A stretch of DNA of 64,000 bases, from the NCBI GenBank assembly GCA_029532625.1, contig JARFXM010000010.1:2232001-2296000 (forward strand). The letters run 5' to 3'. Source of the DNA: Lomentospora prolificans. Its lineage: Eukaryota; Ascomycota; Sordariomycetes; Microascales; Microascaceae. The position numbers were made by a program, and so were the translations under genes. The notes beneath the pieces are model-generated. The model was not told the origin of the DNA and searched no databases. It was given only the letters and a program-made list of their open reading frames with translations. How positions within the stretch are numbered: position 1 is the first letter of the stretch; each line of letters starts with the position of its first letter. This document shows positions 10,799-21,362 of this stretch, piece by piece.

Positions 10799-12102
10799 AA
10801 TAGACGAAGTAAAAAGGAAAGAAAAAAAAAAAAAGAAGAAAAAAAACGTATGTACGAGAAGCGATAAATGTGCTGAATAGAATTGATGTTAAGGCTGGGA
10901 CGAGTGGCTCAAGACAGAGGTGTTGTGCCGAGCTTAACCTGAAATGTCCAAATATCTTTGCATAAGTCTTATCAAGTCGGGGCCATTCAGGATGGAGGGT
11001 AGTGCACAGTAGCTGGGTTATATCGAAGCCCTTCGACCGGCACCCCCGGTTCTTACGGACGGGGTCAAGTAACTGGCACCCCACGCGATGGCGACAAAAA
11101 GGCCTCCTTCTGGAGAGATAAGATTCTGGGTTCTTCCCCGGGAGCCAAACGGGGTCCCCAAATTCGTCTCTCAGGAAAAAAGATGGGGTTGCGATGGGGT
11201 TGCGATGGGGTTGTCGGAATGGCATTCAACCCCCAGGCCAAAACCTGGTTTCTAATGTTGCTGGCGTGGAAGATTTGTTTGGGCAGGCTCACAATCCGCC
11301 AGGCTAAGGGATCCAAGATTATCGCTGGCCGGTGGGCCAGCAGCCCGGCTAAGGCCATTCCCGGCTGGCGATTGCCATTAGCCACTGCTGGCCTGCCCAC
11401 AAGGGAAACCCCCCGAAAGGCGAGACCCGCTGGCCGCGTTGATATTTCCGGTGGCGGCCCCCGCATTAATGTAACCCACTGAAATGCAAATGGATGCGTC
11501 CGGGTAAAGGTTTATCCCTCGAGTCCACCCACCACGTATTCTCCAATATCTTTGCCTTTTACTCCAAATCTCCAATGGTGCCACTCCGAGTTCCGGCTTA
11601 CCTAATCCACGCAAAGCCCGATGTGCATCCAGATAAAGCGGGATCAAGCACATCCGGGAGGGAGGAAAGGGACAAGGAGGAGCGAAGCTGGGGAATCGCC
11701 CTGTTATTTACGTAGCCACTGCGGAATGAAGACGTCTCTTGGCGGCTATTGTCGGTCCTTCGTCTCGGTTCTATTCTGATACGGCCATTATTACGTGCTG
11801 ACCGATCCATTCCTGATAGCTGCCAGCGTCAAACACGGCCCTATGGGGCAACGGATCTATGTAGACGACGAACGGGGCAGGTGCTAAGCCCGAGTAAACA
11901 TGTTGGGTGTATCTTTGGGTGGCAGGCAGTTTCCCGTCGAAAAGGCCATAAGTACAGGCCCAGCTTCCACTAATAATAGTTGCCGCTGTTCCCCATTCGG
12001 GTTTCCCATAATATTGTTCTTTCGTCTGGGCTTTCTGTATTAAATCATTCTGTCCGGAAACCATATCTTCGGAACTAGTATTTTCAACCGGTCGTATCAA
12101 AC
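10799..12102. promoter_or_regulatory. Divergent qa-3 / qa-4 promoter region
   Basis: This 1.3-kb stretch lies between the two divergent start codons and has no credible gene. It carries the best QA-1F operator match (11502-11517), GCTGG/CCAGC-rich sequence at 11325-11400 and a short tandem repeat of a TTGCGATGGGG-like unit near 11186-11212. Confidence 0.7.
11502..11517. promoter_or_regulatory. QA-1F operator (15 of 16 consensus positions)
   Basis: The sequence GGGTAAAGGTTTATCC matches the Neurospora QA-1F binding consensus GGRTAARYRYTTATCC at every position except the eighth. It is a near-symmetric inverted repeat, as expected for a dimeric zinc-cluster activator. It lies about 700 bp from the qa-3 start and 585 bp from the qa-4 start, so it could serve both. 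The match is direct; occupancy by this organism's QA-1F is inferred. Confidence 0.75.
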
Positions 12103-13173
12103 ATGGCTTTCAAGCTAGGCATTTGTACACTTTCTCTGGGCCAGGCCTCTGCCGGCCACTCGCTATCAGACAAGCTCAGGGCTGCCCGTGCCCACGGCAT
12201 CCAGGGCGTCGAGATATTCGACGAGGACCTATACCACCTCGCTGATAGCTTTCCCGGCGGCAGGTTGCAAGAGTGCAACCGCCTTGCCGCGGCAGTCGTC
12301 ATCCGTCACCTCTGCGAGGCTGAAGGCCTTGCCATCATCTGCCTCCAACCCTTCCGCCATTACGAGGGCATTATCGACCGTGCCTGCCATGCTCAGCGCT
12401 TTGCTGAACTCCAACACTACATGACTCTCGCGCAACTCCTCGGCACAGACCTCATCCTCATTCCTAGCTCTTTCCTACCCTCTGAGCAACTCTCGGCCTC
12501 TGACGACGATGCCGTTGCCGACCTCGTCAAGGCTGCTGACTATGCCGCTCAGATGCAGCCTCCCATTAGGATAGCATACGAGGCTCTCTGTTGGGGAACG
12601 CGGTGCGATGTATGGGAGAGGAGCTGGGAGATGGTGACGAGGGTGAACAAGCCCAACTTTGGAATGTGTATCGACACATTTAACCTTGCTGGCCGCGTAT
12701 ATGCCGATCCATCATCCCCCACCGGCAAGACCCCCAACGCTGAACAGGATATTGCCGAGTCGATGCAAAGGCTAGTCAAGTATGTCGACGCCAGCAAGAT
12801 TTTCTTCGTCCAGATGGGTGACGCCGCCCGCCTGTCCGAACCCATACAGCCCGGACACATGCTCTACAATAAAGACCAACCCTGTCGTATGAGCTGGTCC
12901 AGGCACTGCAGGCTATTCTACGGCGAACAACACCTCGGCGGATATCTACCCATCAAGGACATCATGGTTGCTGTCCTCCGTGGTGTTGGTTATAGGGGAT
13001 GGGTGAGCTACGAGATTTTCAACCACAAACTCAGCAACAGGGAGAGTTCCATTCCCAACGAGATGGCACAGAGGGCTGCCGATGGCTTTGGCAAAATGAT
13101 CAAGGATGTGTTTGGTTCCGCTGATAGGCCAATGAGCAACTCTGGCGCATGGGAGCAGAGGAGTTATTTGTAA
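12103..13173 (+). CDS. qa-4: 3-Dehydroshikimate dehydratase QA-4/QutC
   Basis: An intronless ORF of 356 residues, close to the roughly 359 of Neurospora QA-4. It belongs to the xylose-isomerase-like TIM-barrel superfamily. Likely metal ligands are visible as the Glu of AYEALCWG (about residue 160), the Asp of GMCIDTFNLAG (about 191), the Gln of FFVQMGDA (about 237) and the Glu of VSYEIFNH (about 304). The start is MAFKLGICTLSLGQASAGHSL, typical of fungal dehydroshikimate dehydratases. The enzyme removes water from 3-dehydroshikimate to give protocatechuate, which feeds the beta-ketoadipate pathway. It is divergent from qa-3 and convergent with qa-2. Identity is very likely given motifs, length and cluster context. 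Confidence 0.95.
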   Translation: MAFKLGICTLSLGQASAGHSLSDKLRAARAHGIQGVEIFDEDLYHLADSFPGGRLQECNRLAAAVVIRHLCEAEGLAIICLQPFRHYEGIIDRACHAQRFAELQHYMTLAQLLGTDLILIPSSFLPSEQLSASDDDAVADLVKAADYAAQMQPPIRIAYEALCWGTRCDVWERSWEMVTRVNKPNFGMCIDTFNLAGRVYADPSSPTGKTPNAEQDIAESMQRLVKYVDASKIFFVQMGDAARLSEPIQPGHMLYNKDQPCRMSWSRHCRLFYGEQHLGGYLPIKDIMVAVLRGVGYRGWVSYEIFNHKLSNRESSIPNEMAQRAADGFGKMIKDVFGSADRPMSNSGAWEQRSYL

Positions 13174-13389
13174 GGGGGGTTCACGGGATATTATCGTGGG
13201 TTGTCGTTTGTTGCCGTCGTATTTCACTTCACGTTGATAGCATAGCATGGATCATGGCGGGCCTTTTCATTATTTGTTCCTATAATTAATGATACCGATA
13301 TTCAGTTTAGACACCAACTTTGATTTTGGATGAGATTCGGATTCTGTACGCTTCATTATTTACATATTAAAATCTCCATACATTTTCAT

Positions 13390-13860
13390 TTACAACTTAG
13401 ATGCATTCTCCCTGAGCTTGTGAACATGCCTAATAGCAAACTCTACCGCCGCCGTGTACCCGTACTCTCCCAAGCCGCAGATGACCCCAACGGCCTTGTC
13501 GCTGAAATAGCTGTGATGCCTCCAGGGCTCACGGGCGTGGACATTGGAAAGGTGAAGTTCGAGGAAAGGGATGCTGACGCCGAGAAGCGCATCCCTGATG
13601 GCTACGCTGGTGTGAGTGTAACCGGCGGGGTTGATGATGATGAAGTCGACAGCATCCTGGCGAGCCTGGTGGATCCTCTCGATGAGAGCGCCCTCGAGGT
13701 TGGCCTGGAAGGTGTCGATCTGGACGGGGCGGTCGGCGACTAGCTTCTTGACGCCGTCGAGGATGTCGTTGAGGGTGGATGAGCCGTAGATGGTGGGCTC
13801 ACGGGTGCCCAGGAGGTTCAGGTTGGGACCGTTGATGATGAGGATGCGGCACGACGACAT
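13390..13860 (-). CDS. qa-2: Catabolic 3-dehydroquinase, type II (QA-2/QutE)
   Basis: An intronless 156-residue protein with all the marks of type II dehydroquinase: INGPNLNLLGTREPTIYG at the N-terminus with the catalytic Tyr near residue 25, FIIINPAGYTHTSVAIRDAL, then ELHLSNVHAREPWRHHS with the active-site His, and a closing GLGEYGYTAAVEFA. It dehydrates 3-dehydroquinate to 3-dehydroshikimate, the shared step of catabolism and biosynthesis. The catabolic type II enzyme is a small protein that forms a dodecamer. The type I enzyme for biosynthesis would be in AROM, elsewhere in the genome. It lies tail to tail with qa-4 and divergently from qa-x. Confidence 0.96.
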   Translation of the reverse strand: MSSCRILIINGPNLNLLGTREPTIYGSSTLNDILDGVKKLVADRPVQIDTFQANLEGALIERIHQARQDAVDFIIINPAGYTHTSVAIRDALLGVSIPFLELHLSNVHAREPWRHHSYFSDKAVGVICGLGEYGYTAAVEFAIRHVHKLRENASKL

Positions 13861-14795
13861 GGCGGGTTTAGTGGGGCAAATTGGCTTTGGGGAGCCAGCT
13901 TGCTAATAGTAGATTGATGAAAGAGATGGATCTTAGGCGGGATTTTGATCAGTGGCTCGGTCGGATGGTGCGGCTCTAAATTTTGGCAATGCTATTAAAT
14001 CACCGTTGAATTCTACGTTGCTCATTCTTGTATCTTCAATACATCACAGTATTATATCATTCGTCTCCTTCAAGAACCCTCGGTATCGTCATCTAAAGAC
14101 TCGAGACCACCTCCGCATCTCCCGCATCCTTCTCATAATAGTGCTAACTGCCGGAATGAGACTGGACGTCAACAGCTATAATATTGATCCGCCCAGTTAT
14201 CCCTCCCTCCGGCAAAGCCTTCTTCCCCAACTCCACACCTCCCTTTCCATCCCGCTCCAAGACATTTGCCCCTCCCCACATTTCGATTTTTTCTTTTTTT
14301 TCCTTCTTCCCCCATCGTTTAGTGGGGTACACACTCTCCATGACGTCCCCGCCGGCGCAGGGAATTCATAAGCTGGCCTGGCGCCAGGATTTCCGCGCCG
14401 CGCTATAGGCGAAAGCACAGTTGGGGATACGAAGAAGCCTCTAAAAAGGACAACAAGGTCCACAATAGCACCCAGTATCGTATACACGAACGCTTTGTGG
14501 CGGCTTCCAACGGCTCTGAGTGCGTCTGGTCTGAATTGGTCATCCAGAATGTGGGCTTTGCCAGCTGGCGTTAATAGTCATCAATATGCTGTTGCTCAGT
14601 GAGTCTCAGGCGGTCTCGGTGGTCGTTTGTTTTGGGAGTAGAACATCGAAGACTATGATTCCAACGTTTCTTTTCATCAAATTCGCGTTTTCTCGCCTGA
14701 CTGCGTTGTAATTGAACGACACACCAACAAAGAGCACACGCCCCGCACGCGACCGTGATCCCACCAGAGAAGACAGGACGTTACAACCGCCCACA
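13861..14795. promoter_or_regulatory. Divergent qa-2 / qa-x promoter region
   Basis: About 935 bp between divergent start codons. There is a TTATCC half-site of the QA-1F operator at 14197-14202 without a good partner. CCAGC/GCTGG words occur at about 13894, 14370-14385 and 14560. No gene is supported; a 139-codon ORF here has a T/C-rich, unconvincing translation. Confidence 0.5.
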
Positions 14796-16117
14796 ATGAC
14801 GGCTAGTGATTTTTCCAGTGGCCCGGGGATCGCCCTCGGCGAAAACGAGCTGTCCGAGATTCACGCCTTCGCCCTCCAACTTGCCAAAGATGCGGGGGCG
14901 CTTCTCATGAAGGCCGTTAATGGGCGCATCGCTCCCGGAAGGCAAGGTGCTGGCGTTCCCGAGATTCAATTGAAAGACAGCTCCGTGGATATCGTCACAG
15001 AAACAGATATGAGTTAGTAACAATCTCGCAGACGAGATGCGCTGCGCCCGCGATAAGATTTCGTAGAGCGCCAAAAGGACACCCAAGTTTTCTGACGCAG
15101 GCCAAGTAAAACAGGCATAGAAGCTTTTATTCATGAATCCATCACGGCGAAATATCCCTCCCATAAGCAAGCTTAATCCCCCCTCCCCCGGGCCTCAATG
15201 CCTCGAGTTCTGGCGACTGACGGCTAACCGCATACGTCATCGACAGGTTCATCGGCGAAGAAACATATTCCAAGGGCGCCGACAAGCACTACCTCGTAGA
15301 CGATGCCCCAACGTGGATCGTGGATCCCCTCGACGGCACCGTCAACTTTGCGCATCTGTTTCCCATGGTCTGCATATCAATCGGCTTCACTGTCGGCGGC
15401 CACCCCGTTATCGGAGTCATAAACGCACCCCTTCTGAATCAGATGGTTTCGGCCTGTCGTGGCCGTGGAGCCTGGCTCAACGAGACCCAGCGCCTGCCAC
15501 TTGTTCACGATCCGATCCCTCCGCTCCCCGAAAACGCGCCACGGGGTTGCATACTTTCGTGCGAATGGGGAAAGGACCGACGGGACAGGCCGGGTAGCAA
15601 CCTCTATAACAAGGCGGAGACATTCCTCAATATGGCTGCCGAGTTAGGCGGCAGGGATGGAAAGGGCGGTATGGTACACGGAGTACGAAGCTTAGGAAGG
15701 TAAGCCACACCCTAAAAATGCCCCCGATTTGGGAGGAAACATGCTTACAAATGGCTCAGCGCTGCTATGGGCTTAGCTTACGCTGCAATGGGCTCTGTGG
15801 ATATCTGGATGGAGGGTGGTTGCTGGGAATGGGACGTAGCTGGCGGAATCGCGATTCTTGAAGAGGCAGGCGGTTTTGTGACGACGGCAAATCCTCCCGG
15901 TGACCCCGCCACCTGTGAAATACCAAAGGTCCGGCTAGGCGGAAGGCTCTATCTTGGAATCCGGTAAGTTAGCGATTACGCCTCTTAATTTTCGGCTCTA
16001 CTAACGCAAACCAGACCTGCTGGCCCGTCGGATAAAGAAACGGCCCTTGAAGCCCAGCAGAGGGTCGTGCGTGAAGTTTGGAGGAGGGTTCAGCCTCTTG
16101 ACTACACGAGGCCGTAG
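14796..16117 (+). CDS. qa-x: QA-X/QutG, inositol-monophosphatase-like protein of the qa cluster
   Basis: Five exons, 14796-15012, 15115-15166, 15247-15699, 15760-15963 and 16015-16117, give 342 residues, close to the roughly 340 of Neurospora QA-X. It has the inositol monophosphatase signatures: FIGEETYS, the metal-binding WIVDPLDGTVNF, and WEWDVAGGIAILEEAGG. Family members are Mg-dependent, lithium-sensitive phosphatases; the substrate of QA-X is not known to me. Intron 2 (15167-15246) is needed to restore SHKFIGEE and begins with GC (GCAAGC) instead of GT; staying on GT would run into a TAA. The other introns are GT-AG. It is divergent from qa-2 and closes the cluster. Exon phases add up to a clean frame. 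Confidence 0.92.
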
Positions 16118-17104
16118 GTTCTATGGAATCGCCGGCGCGAGCCCTGGAGGTTCACGAGGTGTTCAAAATGCTGGGGTAATAGAAACTAGTCTACTACCGG
16201 CTTGTGGGGGACCTGGTGTATATAGCGCGATCGAGGACCACTCTTATATGCGGATTGCAGTCACCGATAGAATCATTAATCGAGCGATATAAACTATTGT
16301 TGACAATCTTGGGCTATCAATGGACAGACGCGTAGTCTTCGAGCGAATCCTCTACGCTAGCCGAGTGGTTTCATCACGCACTTTGATGAGGCAAAGGATA
16401 TATTTCTCTCACTCTCGCACTCTCTCTACGCTAGCCGAGTGGTTTCATCACGCACTTTGATGAGGCAAAGGATATATTTCTCTCACTCTCGCACTCTCTC
16501 TATAACCTCCAAAAGGATGATGCACAATCCGGTGATGGTTCCGCGAGAGGTCAGTATTTGAAGACATAAATTGATGAACGAACGCTTCTCGGTGGTTCTA
16601 CTAATATGGGTTCCATAACTCGCCGTGTTTGGCCAGTTTAAGTTTCCGCTTCGTGCAGCTTTCAAAACCTGTTTTAAGAAACTGTTATACTATGCGGCCC
16701 TATAGAATGTTATACAACGGACCATGGTTGGAAAATTGAGTTTCTTCTGTATTGATACTCCCGTGCAGCACATCATAATCGCTTTTCACCCCCCTTTCTA
16801 GACACCTCCCGTCGTCCGTCCTCCTCCTGTACTTGCACTGAGGTTAATCCCTGCCCATTCTCGTTGGCCTGCCTTCTCGAACTCGCCTTCGTTGGCTGTG
16901 GACATGTAACCGATGTTACCGAACTTTGCGATATTATAAGCCGCCTATCATTTTAAGAAGGGAATCGGAAACAGTGAGGGAATAGAACGCGTCACGTGAG
17001 GCTAAGGCTGGTCGCTCCTATGAGCATGCAGATGTTTCTGGCCCCTCTGCATTTGTCTCTCGTCATGTCGGAATAGGAAGTACGCTCGCCCTTGAATCGC
17101 AATT
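16118..17104. other. Intergenic region after the qa cluster
   Basis: Nearly 1 kb with no credible ORF. It contains the 74-bp tandem duplication at 16351-16502. The last few hundred bases should hold the promoter of the HET/ankyrin gene. Confidence 0.6.
16351..16502. repeat. Tandem duplication, two copies of a 74-bp unit
   Basis: Two essentially identical 74-bp units start at 16351 and 16425. Each begins TCTACGCTAGCCGAGTGG and ends in a CTCTCACTCTCGCACTCTC stretch. The TAGCCGAGTGG part resembles a tRNA A-box, but no B-box or cloverleaf follows. The perfect identity suggests a recent duplication. Confidence 0.9.
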
Positions 17105-19748
17105 ATGTCTTCCTACGATATGGCGGCGCTCCTTAGGGCGTTGGGACGCACTCCGGATCCTCCTGAAACACGTCGCCCAAATAATAGGTTTGTGAAGGAA
17201 TATCTGTTAGCTAAGGGACTGGACGAGTCTATTGCCAGCACGGTATCGAACAATGAACTTTGCTATTGGACAGAGTCGGAATTAAACGCTCTGTTTGAAG
17301 ACCTTCAAGCATCCCCGGAGGAAATCAGAGCCAAGTTGAAGTCTTTCCCCGTCGAGCCCCACACGGCAACACCCGGAGTTATCGGGAGGGAGTTTGTGCA
17401 ACCAACGATGGACGAGCTCAAGTCGTCGGCCAATTTTCTGGGGGCGCTTTGCGTGAATAGGCAAGGCGAATTCCGCATCAACCCCGAAGAAGGGTACGCC
17501 GCTCTCTCTCACGTGTGGTCCCAGGGCCTCGGAGCCGATGACAGAAACGGCGGGCTGCGCGCCGGTCTTCTCGATCAAGTCTTCGAGAAGCTGGAACCGC
17601 TGGGAGTGAAGTGGATATGGACCGACAGCCTTGCGATACCTGGTGGAAAGGGTGTATTGAGTGTGATGGAAGAGGAGATCAAGGCGCTCCTGATCAACGC
17701 AATGGCCGACATCTACCGCGATGCCAGTCAGGTCATCATCCTTGATGCGTTGGTCTTGAGGTTAGACAGTACTGACCCTGTTAAAGTGGCTGCAATTTTG
17801 TCTTGCGGATGTAAGATGTTTTATACAGGAGTGAGAGAATTGATGAATTGCGCCGCTGACGACGACAATAGGGTGGATGACGCGGGTCTGGACATACCAG
17901 GAAATCAAATTAGCCTCCAACCCTATTGTGGTCACTAAGAATGGGTTTGTCAGTTTCCGCTCCATGGTGGAATGGCTCAGGAGCGAAGCCAAGAGCGAAG
18001 TAGGCGATAGTTATATGCAAGACGCGCCCGGCAGATATCCCAGTCTCGCGAAAACCTTCTTCAGGCTCGAGCGCAACGACGAACATGGCGTCTCGCTACC
18101 AGACATCGCATTCGGTTGCGGCAACAGAGAGGCCACAGAGATGCTCGATTACGCCCGCTCTCTGTTTCCGACGTTGCAAATCTCCTGGAGCGCGACAGAG
18201 ACTCTATCTACGGCGATGCAGAAAGTGTACGAGTCTCAAAAGCGCCATGCAACGCGCCTTGCTCTCTTCCATGGCCCGCCCCGAGCCTCGAGGCCTGGAT
18301 GGGCTCCTGCTGTTTTCCCCGGCCTCGTAGACTCAAAGATCATCGAGGCTGGCGTGTGGAAACGTAGAGGCATGTCCCGTCCTTGGCTCGCGAGTAAAGT
18401 CAAGGCTATTGTCCAACACGAGGGCCGTTCCATGGTCTTGGAGCTGGAGAACGGGAGATCGCGCGGTGCCTACACTATTGGTTTCATAAGTGAAGCTGTG
18501 CAGAAAGAGAGTCCGCAGAGTATCGATGCATTCAAACGGGCCGTCGACAAGGGAACAGCGTATCTCTTGGCGGATGAGATGCTGACGCCCAAGAGGCACT
18601 TCTCCCGTGTAGGATTGCTAGTCGAACGATTCACAAAGCCCAAGGATCTAGAGGCGTGGGTTTGCTTGACCTTTGCTGTTGGAGAAACACAGGAATCGTA
18701 TATAGCCGAGAAGCAGGTTTGGCTTTTACTTCACGAAAATCCAGTCTCGGACGATCCGGCAAACGGCAAGGAGGTGTCAGAGTTAAATTTTCTTTTCGAA
18801 TCCAGTACGACCGCGCATCCCAGCGACGCTACCAACGCACCGCTCCACGCCGCCGCCCTCTCAGGGGATTCAACGGAATTAGCTCGACAGCTTTGTACAG
18901 TCCATCACACCGCCACGGACACAAAAGGCTGGACTGCGCTTCACGTCGCTGCTGCCACGGGCCACTCGCATGTAATTACCGATCTGGCCAGAGCCGGCGC
19001 TGAGCTCAACGCATTCACCCAAAGCGGTGAGACGGCCTTGGTTCTAGCCATCGAAAACAGGCACCTTGACGCTGCGTGCGAGCTTATAAACTTGGGGGCC
19101 GCCGTCAATCTGTCAAGCCCAGATAATCATTCACCATTAGTGACGGCGGCTATGATTGGCGATGCGGAGGCAGCTTCCGTGCTCCTAGCCCTGGGAGCCG
19201 ATGCTTCATCTCCAGATGCCGGGGGCTGGACGCCGCTCGTCTTTGCTGCCCAACCGGGGAAAGATGATATCCTGGATCTGCTGCTTGAAAACGGAAGCGA
19301 CCCAAGGATAGTTGGGTCCACCTGCCTGTCTGCGCTGGAAGTAGCTGTTCGGGAGGGAAACGCGAGCGCGATCAAAAAGCTGGCCGCCCACGGGGCCGAC
19401 TTGAACGACATGACCAGCACGGTACCGCCGCTGTACCATGCAATCCGATCCGGCCGCACGGATACCGTGGAAGCGTTGCTTGAGGCTGGAGCTCACGCGG
19501 ACCGTCGCTTCGAGGATGGCTGGACGCCGTTGATGGCTGCAGCCAAAGTGGGCAATATCGAGGTCGGCCGGCTACTATTAGAAAAAGATCCAGGATTTAT
19601 CGATGCCACGGGGGGTCCTAACAATTACACTGCCCTCCACATTGCTGGAGCAAATGGTAACGGGTTATTCTTTAGGTGGCTCCTTGAAAGTGGTGCATCC
19701 ACAGATATTCGAGATCGCCAGGGCCAGCTGGCTCAGATGCCATCATAG
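17105..19748 (+). CDS. HET-domain protein with C-terminal ankyrin repeats
   Basis: Two exons, 17105-17810 and 17872-19748, are joined by a 61-bp intron with a CTGAC branch site, giving 860 residues. The N-terminal half has heterokaryon-incompatibility (HET) domain marks: YAALSHVWSQGLG near residue 135, WIWTDSLAIPG, then MADIYRDASQVIILD, and, across the intron, MTRVWTYQEIKLA. From about residue 560 there are about seven or eight ankyrin repeats (for example APLHAAALSGD, GWTALHVAAATGH, GWTPLMAAAKVGN, TALHIAGANGN). HET proteins trigger cell death when incompatible hyphae fuse; ankyrin arrays may sense a partner protein. The partner is unknown. Without removal of the intron the frame would end at 17938. 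It is next to, but probably unrelated to, the qa cluster. Confidence 0.88.
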
Positions 19749-20430
19749 AAAGAAGATGGAAGCAAGAAGGTGGAGGCAAAGCTAGTTACATACAACGAGA
19801 ATATACTATCTGGTTCCTTACCGAAATTATTGTAGTCCCAATCCCTTACGAAAACTTCGAGGTCTGGCCGCATCTCCAACTGGACCCAAGCTTGCATGCA
19901 ATCTCACCGACCTCAGCATACATACGTGTTGGCAGAGTCTTCTAGCATGAGGCCAATGTAATAAGGCATAGCGTAGGCAATTCCGTGGCGGCCCATCCCG
20001 GCTAGAAGAGGAGCTTTACCGGGATAGCCGAGGCGTGCATGCAGACTGCTTAACTCTCTCCCACAAGGGCGGACCATGTTGTTACCTTGGGAGTATTGAC
20101 AATTTAAGGCGAGCCTTCAATAGTACCACAAATTGGAAATGGTAAGAATCAGATATTCTCCATAACATCTGTATTACAGATATTGAAAGGAGAAATATTT
20201 CAAGAGCAGAGTGAGTATTTACAGGGGTTTCGGGGGGGTGGTTCAACTAAGAATAATTGTACACGGGAGCTCGCAGTCTGCGGCTCACCCAGTATCAACA
20301 CAAGAGTCCGCACAGGCCTGTCGCTTTCTAATAACATGTTTTACAACTTGGGTATCCCTCGCAATATTCGAAATTGTGGCGACACAGAAGAAGCTCCTTG
20401 ACTCGGACTTGAGTCCGTTCAGCCGGATGA
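19749..20430. other. Convergent intergenic region
   Basis: About 680 bp between the HET/ankyrin stop and the stop of the DUF423 gene on the other strand. I see no gene, tRNA or repeat in it. Confidence 0.5.
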
Positions 20431-20961
20431 TTACTGCCTGAAAGCTCGAAGGAACCTCGGGTTCTTCGTAAGTGCGAGGGCCACCCAGCCACCAATCAAA
20501 CATAGACCGCCAAGGGGAGTGACAGGGCCCAATGGCCTGAACGTTTCGGGATCCAGGGTGAGCGCATAGAGGCTGCCGCTGAACATTGCGATGCCCGCCG
20601 TGAACAGAGAACTCGCGATCGGGTTGCCGCTGGCAACGAGCAGGACGCCAGAGTGGATAAGCTGGGTGAGGCATGAGCTTCATAGGGACATTCTGGAAAA
20701 GGTGGAAAAGGTAGAAACGGGTCAGAATAGTACCTGATATTGCGCGGCAGTCGACCAATTGGCAAGCCTCTGAGGGTCAGAGATGCGCGACTTGAGACCG
20801 TGCGCTCCGAATGCGCCGAGACCGACACCAGCAGCGCCGAGAGCCGCTCCAATTCTCCAAAAGGTAAGAGGGCTCATGATGCCTTCGGGTTTAGACTCGT
20901 GGTCGGAGATGGCAGGGTCTGATTGCGGGAGGAGAGGTGTTGATTCGTCGTTGGTGGACAT
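20431..20961 (-). CDS. DUF423 (TMEM256/YgdD-like) small membrane protein
   Basis: Two exons, 20961-20734 and 20661-20431, with a 72-bp intron give 152 residues. After a hydrophilic N-terminus (MSTNDESTPLLPQSDP) there are about four hydrophobic segments: FWRIGAALGAAGVGLGAFGAHGL, LIHSGVLLVASG, SSLFTAGIAMFSGSLYAL and TPLGGLCLIGGWVALAL. The GAFGAHGLK and NWSTAAQYQLIHS motifs mark the DUF423 family, which runs from bacteria to animals and has no settled function. It is an integral membrane protein, compartment unknown. The dileucine-like PLL near residue 10 could be a vacuolar sorting signal; this is inference. Confidence 0.85.
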
Positions 20962-21362
20962 GAGATTTGAGATGTTTTTTGCTGTTGGATTTACTGTTGC
21001 TCTGCTGGGAGATCGGACGTTGGAAAATCATGCGACAACGTCGAAGTGTCTCAAAAAGAGGCACGTGATGATTAGACCAGCCGGCATCAGCTGGTCTCGT
21101 GAACCCACTTGGGGTGGATGAACCCATGGACATCTCTGGCGATGATGGGGCATGGCGTGGGACTGCCAAGGCTTGGGAAATCAAGGCAGTCAGTCAGTGG
21201 GCAAATGGACGCGATCAAGTCAAGTCTAGAACGTATTAGCCAGGCAAAGTGTGGTCGATGCACCATCAAAGGCGTGGCGTATTCATCAGCAGCCTGCCTA
21301 ATGCACATACTCGCTGGAAAATCTAGTAATATACAGGTAGGGAGGAATCATCAATTTTTTTT
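20962..21362. other. Intergenic, promoter of the DUF423 gene and 3' flank of the UstYa-like gene
   Basis: About 400 bp. Short ORFs of up to 112 codons cross it but none has recognisable content. No repeat or RNA gene is seen. Confidence 0.5.
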
